Below, in pieces: positions 18,012-27,005 of a stretch of 64,000 nucleotides of DNA. The stretch comes from Coraliomargarita algicola (GTDB lineage: Bacteria > Verrucomicrobiota > Verrucomicrobiia > Opitutales > Coraliomargaritaceae). Each line of letters starts with the position of its first letter. The stretch's first letter is position 1. The notes beneath the pieces were generated by a model. The model was not told the DNA's origin. It saw nothing but the letters and a program-made list of their open reading frames with translations, and searched no databases. The stretch lies in NCBI RefSeq assembly GCF_033878955.1, contig NZ_CP138858.1, forward strand, positions 4,429,001 through 4,493,000, written 5' to 3'. A program made the position numbers and the translations under genes.

Positions 18012-19454
18012 ATGAGTCAGAAATTTATTTGCTATGTAATGGTTGCGGCTTGGGCATGTGCATGTTCGTTTGTGTCTGCCTCTGAGGTAGAGCGTCCTAA
18101 TATCCTAGTTATCATGACAGATGATTTGCGGATCGGTATGCTTGGTGCCGAGGGGCACCCCTATCTGAAAACGCCCAATTTGGATCGTTTTGTCAGTGAA
18201 GGCGTCACTTTTAATAATTGCTATGCACTCAGTCCGGTGTGTGGTCCTTCGCGCGCTTCCATTTTTACCGGGCAGTATTCGACACAACATATGCGCCGTG
18301 ATAATTTTTATTATCCCGATGATTTTGAGTATTATTTGCCTCAGTATTTTCGAGATTCCGGCTATGTGACTGCGCTGATTGGGAAGTACTATGAAGGTGA
18401 TGCTTTCAGAAAAAAGGCGCGTAAGGCCTGGAGCCATTGGTTCGTCAATGCCGGGCCTGATACCGAGAAGAGGACACCCGGAATGAGTCACATTGATTGG
18501 TGGAATGCGTACCTCTATCAGGATCAGATGTATGCCGTCGGCAAGGACCGTAAGGTTGTGATCGAAGGGCATCAGACTGACATTTTGTTTGATGAGGCTG
18601 CCCGCTTTGCCGTGGATACAAAAGAGCAACCATTTTGTATTTTCCTGAGTCCCTTTTCGCCGCATACGCCCCTGATTCCGACAAAGCGCAACGCTGGAAA
18701 GTATAAAGGAATGGGGATACCCGAGCGCCCAGATTTAGAGTTGGATCTGGGGTACTTTAGAAAAGAAGGCCGGCTGGAAGAAGTGATTAATATGTATGAG
18801 GAATATTGTGCAATGATCACGGATATTGACGAAGGTATGGGTCGACTTTTCCAGAGTTTAGAGCAAAGCGGTCAGTTGGATAATACGCTGATCATCTTTA
18901 CCAGTGATAATGGTTTGTTGTATGGAGAACATGGTTTTGCCTGGAAGCGTCATCCGTGGGAAAGCTCCGCTAAAGTTCCTTTTTTTGTTCGTTATCCAAA
19001 GCTGGCGAAAGGCGGCTCTGAGAGTGATGCCTTGGTGAATCTGGCCGACATCTTTTTTACCTGTGCTGATCTGGGACGGGTGAAACTGCCTGAGATTCCC
19101 GGTCAACAGGGGGAATCGATCCTACCGTTATTGAGTGGGGAAGTGGATCAAGTTCGTGATGAGATGATGTTTATCCAATACGAAAAACCCGATCGTGAAA
19201 ATCCGGGAGTGCCTGAGGTCATGCTTTGGGCCTCTGTTGTGCGTGCGAATGGTTGGAAGTTGACCGAGTATAACATTCCGCCTGAGCAAAGACCTGATGT
19301 TCCGCTGACTCAGATGTACCATCTAGCCACCGACGCCTACGAAATGGAGAATCTTGCTGGAAACCCGGAGTATGCGCCTGCACTTAAATCCTTGAAAACT
19401 CAGTTGAAACAGAAGCTGGAAGCCATTGAGGCGGACAGCACATGGATGCGTTAA
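18012..19454 (+). CDS. Secreted S1 sulfatase (CGPSR type)
   Basis: 480 residues from ATG 18012, eight bases after the previous stop; the open frame extends upstream to 17913, but MSQKFICYVMVAAWACACSFVSASE is a good signal peptide. RPNILVIMTDDLR holds the metal-binding Asp pair, CGPSRASIFTG is the formylglycine site (Cys77), LIGKYYEG and FTSDNGLLYGEHG complete the active site. Overall it resembles iduronate-2-sulfatase-like and related S1 families. It probably desulfates the polymer or oligosaccharide in the periplasm before uptake by the operon's MFS transporter. Followed after 22 bp by the secreted GH110-like gene. Confidence 0.88.
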   Translation: MSQKFICYVMVAAWACACSFVSASEVERPNILVIMTDDLRIGMLGAEGHPYLKTPNLDRFVSEGVTFNNCYALSPVCGPSRASIFTGQYSTQHMRRDNFYYPDDFEYYLPQYFRDSGYVTALIGKYYEGDAFRKKARKAWSHWFVNAGPDTEKRTPGMSHIDWWNAYLYQDQMYAVGKDRKVVIEGHQTDILFDEAARFAVDTKEQPFCIFLSPFSPHTPLIPTKRNAGKYKGMGIPERPDLELDLGYFRKEGRLEEVINMYEEYCAMITDIDEGMGRLFQSLEQSGQLDNTLIIFTSDNGLLYGEHGFAWKRHPWESSAKVPFFVRYPKLAKGGSESDALVNLADIFFTCADLGRVKLPEIPGQQGESILPLLSGEVDQVRDEMMFIQYEKPDRENPGVPEVMLWASVVRANGWKLTEYNIPPEQRPDVPLTQMYHLATDAYEMENLAGNPEYAPALKSLKTQLKQKLEAIEADSTWMR

Positions 19455-19476
19455 TCGAATACGGCAGAACCTCACT

Positions 19477-21117
19477 ATGAGAATACAACACCTTATCTCC
19501 TTTTTTAGTATCGCTATGTGCTGCCTTAGCACGGCGAACATGTCGTCTGCGGCAGTGGCAGAGATCGATGATTTACAATCATGGATCATGTCTCAAGTGC
19601 AGGACGGGCAGACGAAGATTAAAGTTCCTCAGGCGACGTATCGCTTGGCTCCGGTCCATTCAGCGCACTTAGAGCTGATTGAATTGAAAGGCATAGAGAT
19701 TGACTTTCAGGGCTCTGAAATCGTCTGCACGGATCGCACTCGCGCGATTCATTTGGAAAAATGTGAGAATGTTGTGATCAAGAACCTGAGTATTGATTAC
19801 GACCCCATGCTCTATACCCAGGGGCTTATTACAGAGTTCACACCGGAGTATTTTCAAATCGAAGTCTTTGAAGGTTATCCGATGGAAGGCTTATCCGCGA
19901 AGGGGGCCGAAGTCTATAGCGCGGAGACGCATGAACTGAAGCCGGGGTTCAGAACTTTTCACGACATCAAAAGCATAACGAAAATGGAGGGCCGCAGCTT
20001 GCGTGTCTATCGTAAGAAGCACCTTCGGATTGATTCTGAGTTTGTGGAGGTCGGCGATGTGCTCCTGTTAAAAACGGAACGTAAGCGAATCGATGGCGGG
20101 AGCTTTGCGCCGCATTGTGTGTATTCGACTCAGTGCCGGGATCTGCTTTTTGAGAATGTAACCGTCTATGCTTCCAACTGTTTTAGTTTCCTTGGAGAGG
20201 AGTCTAGCAATATTCATTATTATCGCTGCCGTGTGGATCGTAAGAAAAACGATCCGAAGGTCAGTTATCCGCGTATGCGTTCCAGTAATTGGGATGCCTT
20301 TCATAGCATTAATGCGGAAGTCGGACCCACCATTGAGGAATGCTATGCAGGCTATATGGGGGATGACGGGGTGAATATCCGTGGAGATTACCATGTGGTG
20401 GCCGAAGGCGAGGGCGCGGTGCTCACTGTGATCAGTAAGCGTGCTTTGAACATTCAGCTGGGCGATCCGGTAGAGGTTGTCTCTCGAAATGGTAAATTGC
20501 TTGGAGAAGCCGTGGCCACGCATATCGCACGCGCGCGGGACTATCCGAAAGAGAAAATTGAATCGGCCAAAGATCAGTTCACTCTGATATTACCGGGGAA
20601 TTTACGCGATGCGTGGTATGTTACTTTGGATCGGGTGATTCCAATCGATGATGTTTCCGTAATTTGTGCGGTCAATCGAGTTGGACGGGGATTTAAGGTG
20701 ATTAATAATGTAATCGGGCACAATCGCTCACGTGGTATTTTAACTAAAGCCAGCGACGGCGTCATCTCGGGGAATCTGGTAGAAGATACCGGGCTCGAGT
20801 CGCTTAAGTTGTCTCCCAATATCAGCAATTGGCTCGAAGCTGCTTACTACAGCAATTTAGTCGTTAAGGATAATGTGATTCGTAATGGTAAATTCGCAAC
20901 GCACTTTGGCTCTCATCAGCGTGCGCAGATCTTGATCGGTGGTTGTCGCAGTGGTCTGGAGTTTACCGGGAACACGATCGAGTATACCGGAGAGCGTGCG
21001 ATGGTTCTTAGCGATTTGGAGGGCGGTGTGATGCGTGGCAATACCTTCACGCGTCTTGATGGTGGGGAGGCTGCGGACCCGGTTCTTTTTGAAAATGTGA
21101 CTGGACTCGGACGCTAA
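19477..21117 (+). CDS. Secreted right-handed beta-helix protein, GH110-like
   Basis: 546 residues from ATG 19477, with signal peptide MRIQHLISFFSIAMCCLSTANMSSA. The body is a parallel beta-helix (CENVVIKNLSIDYDP, CRDLLFENVTVYAS, SNIHYYRCRVDRK). GYMGDDGVNIRGDYHVV is the counterpart of GQMDDAVNIHG in the 14947 paralogue; the Asp pair is kept and His is replaced by Arg. Later rungs (FKVINNVIGHNRSRGILTKAS, ISGNLVEDTG, LVVKDNVIRNGKF, LEFTGNTIEYTGERA) are regular. Family-level inference: alpha-1,3-galactosidase-type activity outside the cytoplasm. The frame from 19426 overlaps the previous gene and is rejected as the start. Confidence 0.62.
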   Translation: MRIQHLISFFSIAMCCLSTANMSSAAVAEIDDLQSWIMSQVQDGQTKIKVPQATYRLAPVHSAHLELIELKGIEIDFQGSEIVCTDRTRAIHLEKCENVVIKNLSIDYDPMLYTQGLITEFTPEYFQIEVFEGYPMEGLSAKGAEVYSAETHELKPGFRTFHDIKSITKMEGRSLRVYRKKHLRIDSEFVEVGDVLLLKTERKRIDGGSFAPHCVYSTQCRDLLFENVTVYASNCFSFLGEESSNIHYYRCRVDRKKNDPKVSYPRMRSSNWDAFHSINAEVGPTIEECYAGYMGDDGVNIRGDYHVVAEGEGAVLTVISKRALNIQLGDPVEVVSRNGKLLGEAVATHIARARDYPKEKIESAKDQFTLILPGNLRDAWYVTLDRVIPIDDVSVICAVNRVGRGFKVINNVIGHNRSRGILTKASDGVISGNLVEDTGLESLKLSPNISNWLEAAYYSNLVVKDNVIRNGKFATHFGSHQRAQILIGGCRSGLEFTGNTIEYTGERAMVLSDLEGGVMRGNTFTRLDGGEAADPVLFENVTGLGR

Positions 21118-21143
21118 GCAGCCTGGGCGCAACTCTGTACTAA

Positions 21144-23260
21144 ATGAAAACAAATTCTAATATTATCCTTAATTTTGAAGAGAACGGGCTGCATGTCGTG
21201 ATTGAACAAGGGGCCGATGGTGCGGCTCGCTTGTTGCATTTTTCGAGTCAAGCATGGCAGACACATTCAGTCACGGCCGAAGAGCGTTTGCGACGTCGTT
21301 ACACTTTAGTCGAAGTACATTGCTGGGGGAGAATCAGCATGACCATCATGGTGGCAAGCATACGGGCTCCAATTGCGGTGGAAACATCCCACGCTATCGA
21401 TCACATCGCGATGGGCGTAATGGTTTTGGCCGAAAATTAGAGATTGAGCAGCTGTCGGATCGCTTACGTATCGTCAGCCATATCCAGTTTTATGATGACA
21501 TTCCAGTGGCTCGTTGCTGGACCGAGTTGACAAACATTTCAGAGTCGGAAGTCGGCATTGAGTACGTCAGTTCGTTTGCCCTCGCTGGGATTACGAAAGA
21601 GCAGGGGGCCGAGGTGATGGAAGACGCGTATTTGCATGTGCCCCATAACTCGTGGAAGTCTGAGTTTCAGTGGCGCCGTCATTCGTTGGCTGAGCTCGGT
21701 CTGACTCCGATGAGTGAACAGGGCTTTTCGATGAAGAGTCTATCTTATAGCAATACCGGCACCTGGGCGGCGAAAGAGTTCCTGCCGATGGGGATGTTTG
21801 AGACTGCACGTCATGCTCACTTTTTGTTTTGGCAAATTGAGAGTCATGCGTCCTGGCACTGGGAGGTCGGTGATATCGCGAGTCAGCTCTACTTGCATTT
21901 GAGCGGTCCGACCGAACGCGAGAACCAATGGTGGAAGTCGCTCAAGCCCGGTGAATCTTTCGAATCGATCGCTGCTGTGGTGGGGGCTTGTTCCGAGGGA
22001 GCGCAGGGTGCATTCGGGCATTTGAATGCCTACCGACGGACGATTCGGCGTGAGCATTTTGATAACCGTCGACTGCCGGTGATCTTTAATGACTATATGA
22101 ATTGCCTGATGGGTGATCCGACTACGGCGAAGTTGTTGCCTTTGATTGATAAGGCGGCCGCTGCGGGGGCTGATTATTTCGTCATTGATGCTGGCTGGTA
22201 TGATAACGGTCCATGGTGGGCGGGCGTCGGCGAATGGTTGCCCGCGAAGGGGCGTTTCCCAGGCGGGATCGAGGAGCCTTTGAATTATATTCGCGAGAAG
22301 GGAATGGAGCCTGGGCTGTGGCTGGAGATCGAACGAATGGGGATTAACTGCCGTTTGGCAGCAGAGTGGCCGGACGAGTGTTTCTTTCTGCGTCATGGCA
22401 AGCGTGTGGTGGATCACGATTCGCTGCAATTGGACTTTAGGCATCCCAAAGTGATTCAGCATGCGAACCAGGTGGTGGAGCGGGTCGTCGAACAATATGG
22501 CTGTAGCTTTATCAAGATGGATTATAACATCGAGATCGGCCCAGGGACGGAAGTTGAGGCGGATAGTTTTGGAGATGGCCTGCTGGGGCATCAGCGAGCT
22601 TATAAGGCGTGGCTGGCAGCGATCTTTCAAAAGTATCCCGATCTGGTGATCGAGAATTGTAGCTCGGGAGGTATGCGTATGACCTACGGCTTGATGGATC
22701 TGCACACAACCTCGTCCACTACAGACAATCAAAACTACCTGATGAATGCCCGTATCTCGATCAACAGCGGGAGTGTGGTTTGTCCTGAGCAAGCCGGAGT
22801 GTGGGCCTATCCCTTGATGGATGCGACAGAAGAATCTGTCATCATGAATATGGTCAGTGCCATGAGTTGGCGAATTTATCTGAGCGGACAAATGCAAACT
22901 ATGGACGGTGTGCGTCTAGAGCTCATTCGGGAAGCTGTTGAAGTCTACAAGAGCTACCGCGAGCGCATTCCGGAGGCAGAGTTGTTATGGCCTTTGGGGC
23001 TTTGTCGTCATGACAGCGCGTGGGGGGCCTTTGCCTTGAAGTGGGGCGATGAAATCCTGCTCTCGGTTTGGCGCTTTGAGAGCGAGGAAGACAGTATTCG
23101 CATTCCTTTGGATTGCGATCTAGGTAGGGTCTCTCCTATGGATGCTCAGTGCCTTTACCCGAAAGAACGTCCTGTCGATGTCACGTGGCATAACGATTGT
23201 GGTGAGCTGTCGATCACGCTGCCACAGCAGAAGATGGCACGCATCTTCCGTCTTCGCTAG
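21144..23260 (+). pseudogene. GH36 alpha-galactosidase with a single-base frameshift near residue 62
   Basis: The N-terminal 60 codons run from ATG 21144 (MKTNSNIILNFEENGLHVVI) to about 21325; the remainder is in the frame recorded from 21254. The family-typical GENQHDHHGGKHTGS directly follows in the second frame, so one base is missing around TTGCTGGGGG (21319-21329). The rest is a full GH36: N-terminal beta-sandwich, barrel with DYFVIDAGWYDNGPWW, nucleophile strand FIKMDYN, and ENCSSGGMRMTYGLMD then STTDNQNY for the acid/base region. No signal peptide, so a cytoplasmic alpha-galactosidase. If the frameshift is a sequencing error the gene is functional; it lies 26 bp after the GH110-like gene and 32 bp before a sulfatase. 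Confidence 0.85.
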
Positions 23261-23292
23261 TTGCGCGAAGCCTTCAATTTTTAACAGAAAGC

Positions 23293-24654
23293 ATGTCTAT
23301 GCAAAATAAACGACCTAACATAATACTGATGGTATCTGATGACCATGGCCGCGAGGCTTTGGGCTGCTATGGAAATCCGATCGTACGAACGCCTCATCTG
23401 GATCGTCTGGCTGCGGATGGGATGCTCTTTCGGCAGGCCTTTTGCACGACTCCTTCCTGTGCGGCCAGCCGTTCTGTTATGTTGACGGGCCATCATAATC
23501 ATACCAACGGAACGTACGGACATACGCATGGGCAACATCACTTCGCATGTTTTGAAGATGTCCTGACGCTTCCAAAGTTGTTGAACGACTCGGGGTATCG
23601 GACGGCTTGTGTGGGTAAAAAGCATTATGCGCCTGAGTCGGTTTATCCCTTTCAAGAGCAGCTCGGCGAGCATGACTATGGTCGCGATGATCTTCGTATG
23701 GCAGATGCATGTGCGGACTTTATTAGTGAAGCGTCTCCGTTCTTTTTGTATTGGTGCAGTTATAATCCACACCGGACGCCTAATACTGTAAAGAACCATC
23801 CCTTGCAGCCAAATGACTTTGGCAACCCGGAGCAGCCCTTTGCTGGAGATGAAGAAGCCGTCTACAGTGAGGAGTCGGTAGTCGTTCCACCGTGGCTGCC
23901 GGATAATGCACACACGCGTGCGGAACTTGCACAGGACTATCAAAGTATCAGTCGCCTGGATCGTGGTGTCGGACGTTTGATCGAGTTGCTCAAAGAGAAA
24001 GGGGTGTATGAGAATACCTACATCATGTATATTTCCGATAATGGGGCCGCATTCCCTGGAAGTAAAACCACACTCTACGATCCGGGCATGCGACTACCTT
24101 GTATTGTCAAAGCTCCCACTTCGAGTCCACAGCAGGGCGAGAGTGGCGAACTCATCGCATGGTATGATATTGCCCCCACTATTCTGGATTATGCGGGAGT
24201 ACCGCAGCTGTCGGATCATATGTTTGGAGAGTCATTCCGTCCATTACTTGAGGGCAATACTTCGGATTGGATGCGCGAGGAAGTCTATGCCTCGCATACT
24301 TTCCACGAGATCACCAACTATTATCCGATGCGGGTGATCCGCTCGAAAAAGTATAAATTTATATGGAATGTGGCGCATCCGCTTACTTTTTCTTTTGCCA
24401 GCGACTTGTGGGAATCAGCAACCTGGGCGCCGTATCGCGAGGATGGAGAGTCACATTTCGGTCAACGTCAAGTCGTCGATTATTTGCATCGCCCCTGCTT
24501 TGAGCTGTATGATTTAGAGCAGGACGCGGATGAGGTTCACAACTTGGCGGGGCTTCCTGAGTATCAGGATCAGGTGCAGCAGTTTAGTGATAAAATTAAG
24601 CAGTTTCAACAGGCGACAATGGACCCATGGCTGCATAAGTGGGAATACGAATAG
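23293..24654 (+). CDS. S1 sulfatase (CAASR type) without signal peptide
   Basis: 453 residues; the sulfatase core begins almost at once (KRPNIILMVSDDHGREALG), so the enzyme is predicted to be cytoplasmic. Formylglycine motif CAASR with Cys56; VGKKHYAPE, YNPHRTPNTV and ISDNGAAFPGSKTT line the active site. It is a close paralogue of the 16580 sulfatase, which does have a plausible signal peptide, so this operon may hold a secreted/intracellular sulfatase pair. It is the last gene of the plus-strand operon, 32 bp after the cytoplasmic GH36. A cytoplasmic sulfatase fits with import of a still-sulfated oligosaccharide (inference). Confidence 0.88.
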   Translation: MSMQNKRPNIILMVSDDHGREALGCYGNPIVRTPHLDRLAADGMLFRQAFCTTPSCAASRSVMLTGHHNHTNGTYGHTHGQHHFACFEDVLTLPKLLNDSGYRTACVGKKHYAPESVYPFQEQLGEHDYGRDDLRMADACADFISEASPFFLYWCSYNPHRTPNTVKNHPLQPNDFGNPEQPFAGDEEAVYSEESVVVPPWLPDNAHTRAELAQDYQSISRLDRGVGRLIELLKEKGVYENTYIMYISDNGAAFPGSKTTLYDPGMRLPCIVKAPTSSPQQGESGELIAWYDIAPTILDYAGVPQLSDHMFGESFRPLLEGNTSDWMREEVYASHTFHEITNYYPMRVIRSKKYKFIWNVAHPLTFSFASDLWESATWAPYREDGESHFGQRQVVDYLHRPCFELYDLEQDADEVHNLAGLPEYQDQVQQFSDKIKQFQQATMDPWLHKWEYE

Positions 24655-24923
24655 CAGCTGTATCTAATTTCGTCGCGGCCCTTTAAAGGAAAGTCGGGAG
24701 GAGCCGCAAGAAGTGGATGGTGGATCGGGCCGACCGGATGAGAGGGCAGGCATTTGTTCCATCTGATAGCGCTTCACTCCGGTCGTCAAATTTCTCTGCA
24801 AGTTCCTGAAATCGAGAGTGGCAGATGATTTATTGCATCTGTATTCTTCATTCCAAATCGACGCTAACTTCAGTCATGACTCTGGGGTGTGTAATTGAAT
24901 TTCAGACTCAGCAGGACAATCGT

Positions 24924-27005
24924 TTAATGTTCGCGGAAGTAGGCTCCCTTGGGAATCGTCTCACGTGACCGCTGTGGGCCTTCCCACTCCAAGGACAATT
25001 TGTTGGGGCCCGTGCCGTGACGGTAAGCAATGGAGATTGGGTGCAGTCCTGCCTGTAAGGGGATTTTCTGGGATGAAACTGTGCGCACCGCCGGTGGGCG
25101 CTGGTAGTCGTCGTCGATCACGAGACGATCATGAATGTGCATGACGACGCCCGAGTCGGCGCTGAGATGAAACTGCCAGGCACCCGCCGTCGGCACGTGA
25201 ATGTAGCCTTGGTAGTGTAAGCCGATACCGTCGTCACGGCTGCGAAATGATACGTCTAAACCGTTTGCGCTGCCACTGGCAACCGGTGTCATACTTGAAA
25301 AATCTGGAGTCCATTGCCAGTCGCCTTCAAAGGCCTGGTAGGCCAAGCCGGACGCACGGTCAGCCACTTGCACGGACGGTAATGGAGTCTGGCTATAAGG
25401 TCGCTCTGCTCCGCTGAGCGGGTGATGTGCCGCGAGGGCGTAATACTTCATTTGCGCTTGCATCTCTGGCATCGAATTTGCGAGGTCCGTGGCTTGGGCG
25501 GGGTCATTAACCACGTCGTAAATTCTAAACGGGTTCTCGGCATTAGTTATTCCGGTGCGCACTCCCATAAAGTTGCCAATGCGAATGGCCTGCATTTGAC
25601 CGCGCGGGTCGCCGCCGTGATTCGGGAATTCTCGATAATCTGGAGTTGTTGCTCTATAAGTGTATTCGAAATATAAATACGAATGATTTTGTTGGTTTTC
25701 AGCGCCTGTCAAGAGGGGCGCTAGGGAGACTCCGTCTGTATTGGCGGGCGCAGGCACGCCGGCCAGTTCGGCGAAGGTTGGCAACCAGTCCCAATTCCCG
25801 CTCGGAGTGTCGATCTCGGCAATCGCTTGTTCGTCATTAGTCGCGGCAGCAATATGCCCCGGCCAGCGCACGATCGTAGGCACGCGTAGACCGCCTTCCC
25901 ATAAGTCACGCTTCAGGCCTTCCATATTGGCGAAGGACTCAAAACTACGCGGGTTCTGTCCGCCTTCCTTGTGAGGGCCGTTGTCTGAGCTGAAGATGCA
26001 GATGGTGTTCTCATCGATCTTCAAATCCGCCAGCAGTTGCAGAATGTCGGCGACGGAGTTATCCATGCGTCGAATCATGCCCACGTGGCGCTGCTCTCGT
26101 GGGTTCCATTTTGGATTAAGCTCGGGGTGGACATAGTTATCGATCTCTTCGCTATCTCCGGCCGTATTGGCATAGCGGACACGTCCCGTGGCATCTTTTT
26201 CGGTCGTCCATTGCACGCCGCCGTTCAAACCGTAGTGGTTCTTTGCGTTGCCTTGGCCTTCGCCGGGATAGGCTTTAGCAGGAAACTGTAATACTGAATG
26301 CGGGGTGTCGTATGCCAGATAAAGGAAGAACGGTTGGTCATCGCCGTCGTTGACTTCATCGATAATCGCCTGCTTCGCCGCGGCGGTCCAGGCGTCCGTT
26401 GTGTAGAGATTCGTGGCGGCATCAGTCACTTGGCGGAAACCATCATAGATGAATGCTTTTTGTTTGCTGGTTCCGTTGCGTGGATAGTGCTGGTGCCCGT
26501 CGATATGGAATAAATAGCCGAAAAACTGATCCCAGCCCCGATGCAGTGGGTGTGCGGGTAGATTCGCTGAGCCTTCGCCAGTCAAATCAGCATCTGTCTT
26601 GGAACCTGCGAGTCCGAATTTTCCAATATGAATGGTGCGATAGCCCGCAGCTTTCAGCATGCTAGCGATATTGATATTATCTGGTAAGGGATAATCAAAC
26701 TGGTTGTTACGCACGTCGGCGTTGCCCTGGTGGCGTCCTTGAAAAAAGGACGCGCGTGAAGGCGCACAAACCGGCGCAGCGATGTAGTGGTGCGTGAGCT
26801 TCGCGCCCTCGGCTGCCATACGATCGAGCCCCGGAGTGTCGAATTTCTTAATACCGCTCCGCTGATCCTGCCAGAATGCGCCTAAGTCGCCATAGCCTAA
26901 ATCGTCGGCTAGAAAGAAGATGATATTGGGTCTTTCTGAAGCTTGTGCGAGCAGAGAACTCAGCGCACTGATCACAGCAAGGGCAATAATGTAGTAAGTC
27001 TTCAT
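24924..27005 (-). CDS. Secreted S1 sulfatase with C-terminal PA14 domain
   Basis: 693 residues. Signal peptide MKTYYIIALAVISALSSLLAQA; metal motif FLADDLGYGDLG; formylglycine site CAPSRASFFQG with Cys80; HIGKFGLAG; SSDNGPHKEGG. The catalytic part ends near residue 545. Residues from about 560 form a PA14 domain (YQAFEGDWQWTPDFSSM, then YQGYIHVPTAGAWQFHLSAD, then HPISIAYRHG), usually a carbohydrate-binding module. It is similar in layout to arylsulfatase-A-like family members of planctomycetes and Verrucomicrobia. Its start overlaps the GH2 stop by 4 bp (ATGA), so it is the downstream partner in a GH2-sulfatase operon. Confidence 0.9.
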   Translation of the reverse strand: MKTYYIIALAVISALSSLLAQASERPNIIFFLADDLGYGDLGAFWQDQRSGIKKFDTPGLDRMAAEGAKLTHHYIAAPVCAPSRASFFQGRHQGNADVRNNQFDYPLPDNINIASMLKAAGYRTIHIGKFGLAGSKTDADLTGEGSANLPAHPLHRGWDQFFGYLFHIDGHQHYPRNGTSKQKAFIYDGFRQVTDAATNLYTTDAWTAAAKQAIIDEVNDGDDQPFFLYLAYDTPHSVLQFPAKAYPGEGQGNAKNHYGLNGGVQWTTEKDATGRVRYANTAGDSEEIDNYVHPELNPKWNPREQRHVGMIRRMDNSVADILQLLADLKIDENTICIFSSDNGPHKEGGQNPRSFESFANMEGLKRDLWEGGLRVPTIVRWPGHIAAATNDEQAIAEIDTPSGNWDWLPTFAELAGVPAPANTDGVSLAPLLTGAENQQNHSYLYFEYTYRATTPDYREFPNHGGDPRGQMQAIRIGNFMGVRTGITNAENPFRIYDVVNDPAQATDLANSMPEMQAQMKYYALAAHHPLSGAERPYSQTPLPSVQVADRASGLAYQAFEGDWQWTPDFSSMTPVASGSANGLDVSFRSRDDGIGLHYQGYIHVPTAGAWQFHLSADSGVVMHIHDRLVIDDDYQRPPAVRTVSSQKIPLQAGLHPISIAYRHGTGPNKLSLEWEGPQRSRETIPKGAYFREH

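Noticed and set aside
21740..22897. 385-codon minus-strand open frame
   Set aside because: Antisense to the GH36 barrel, which has clear catalytic motifs; His/Arg-rich shadow sequence.
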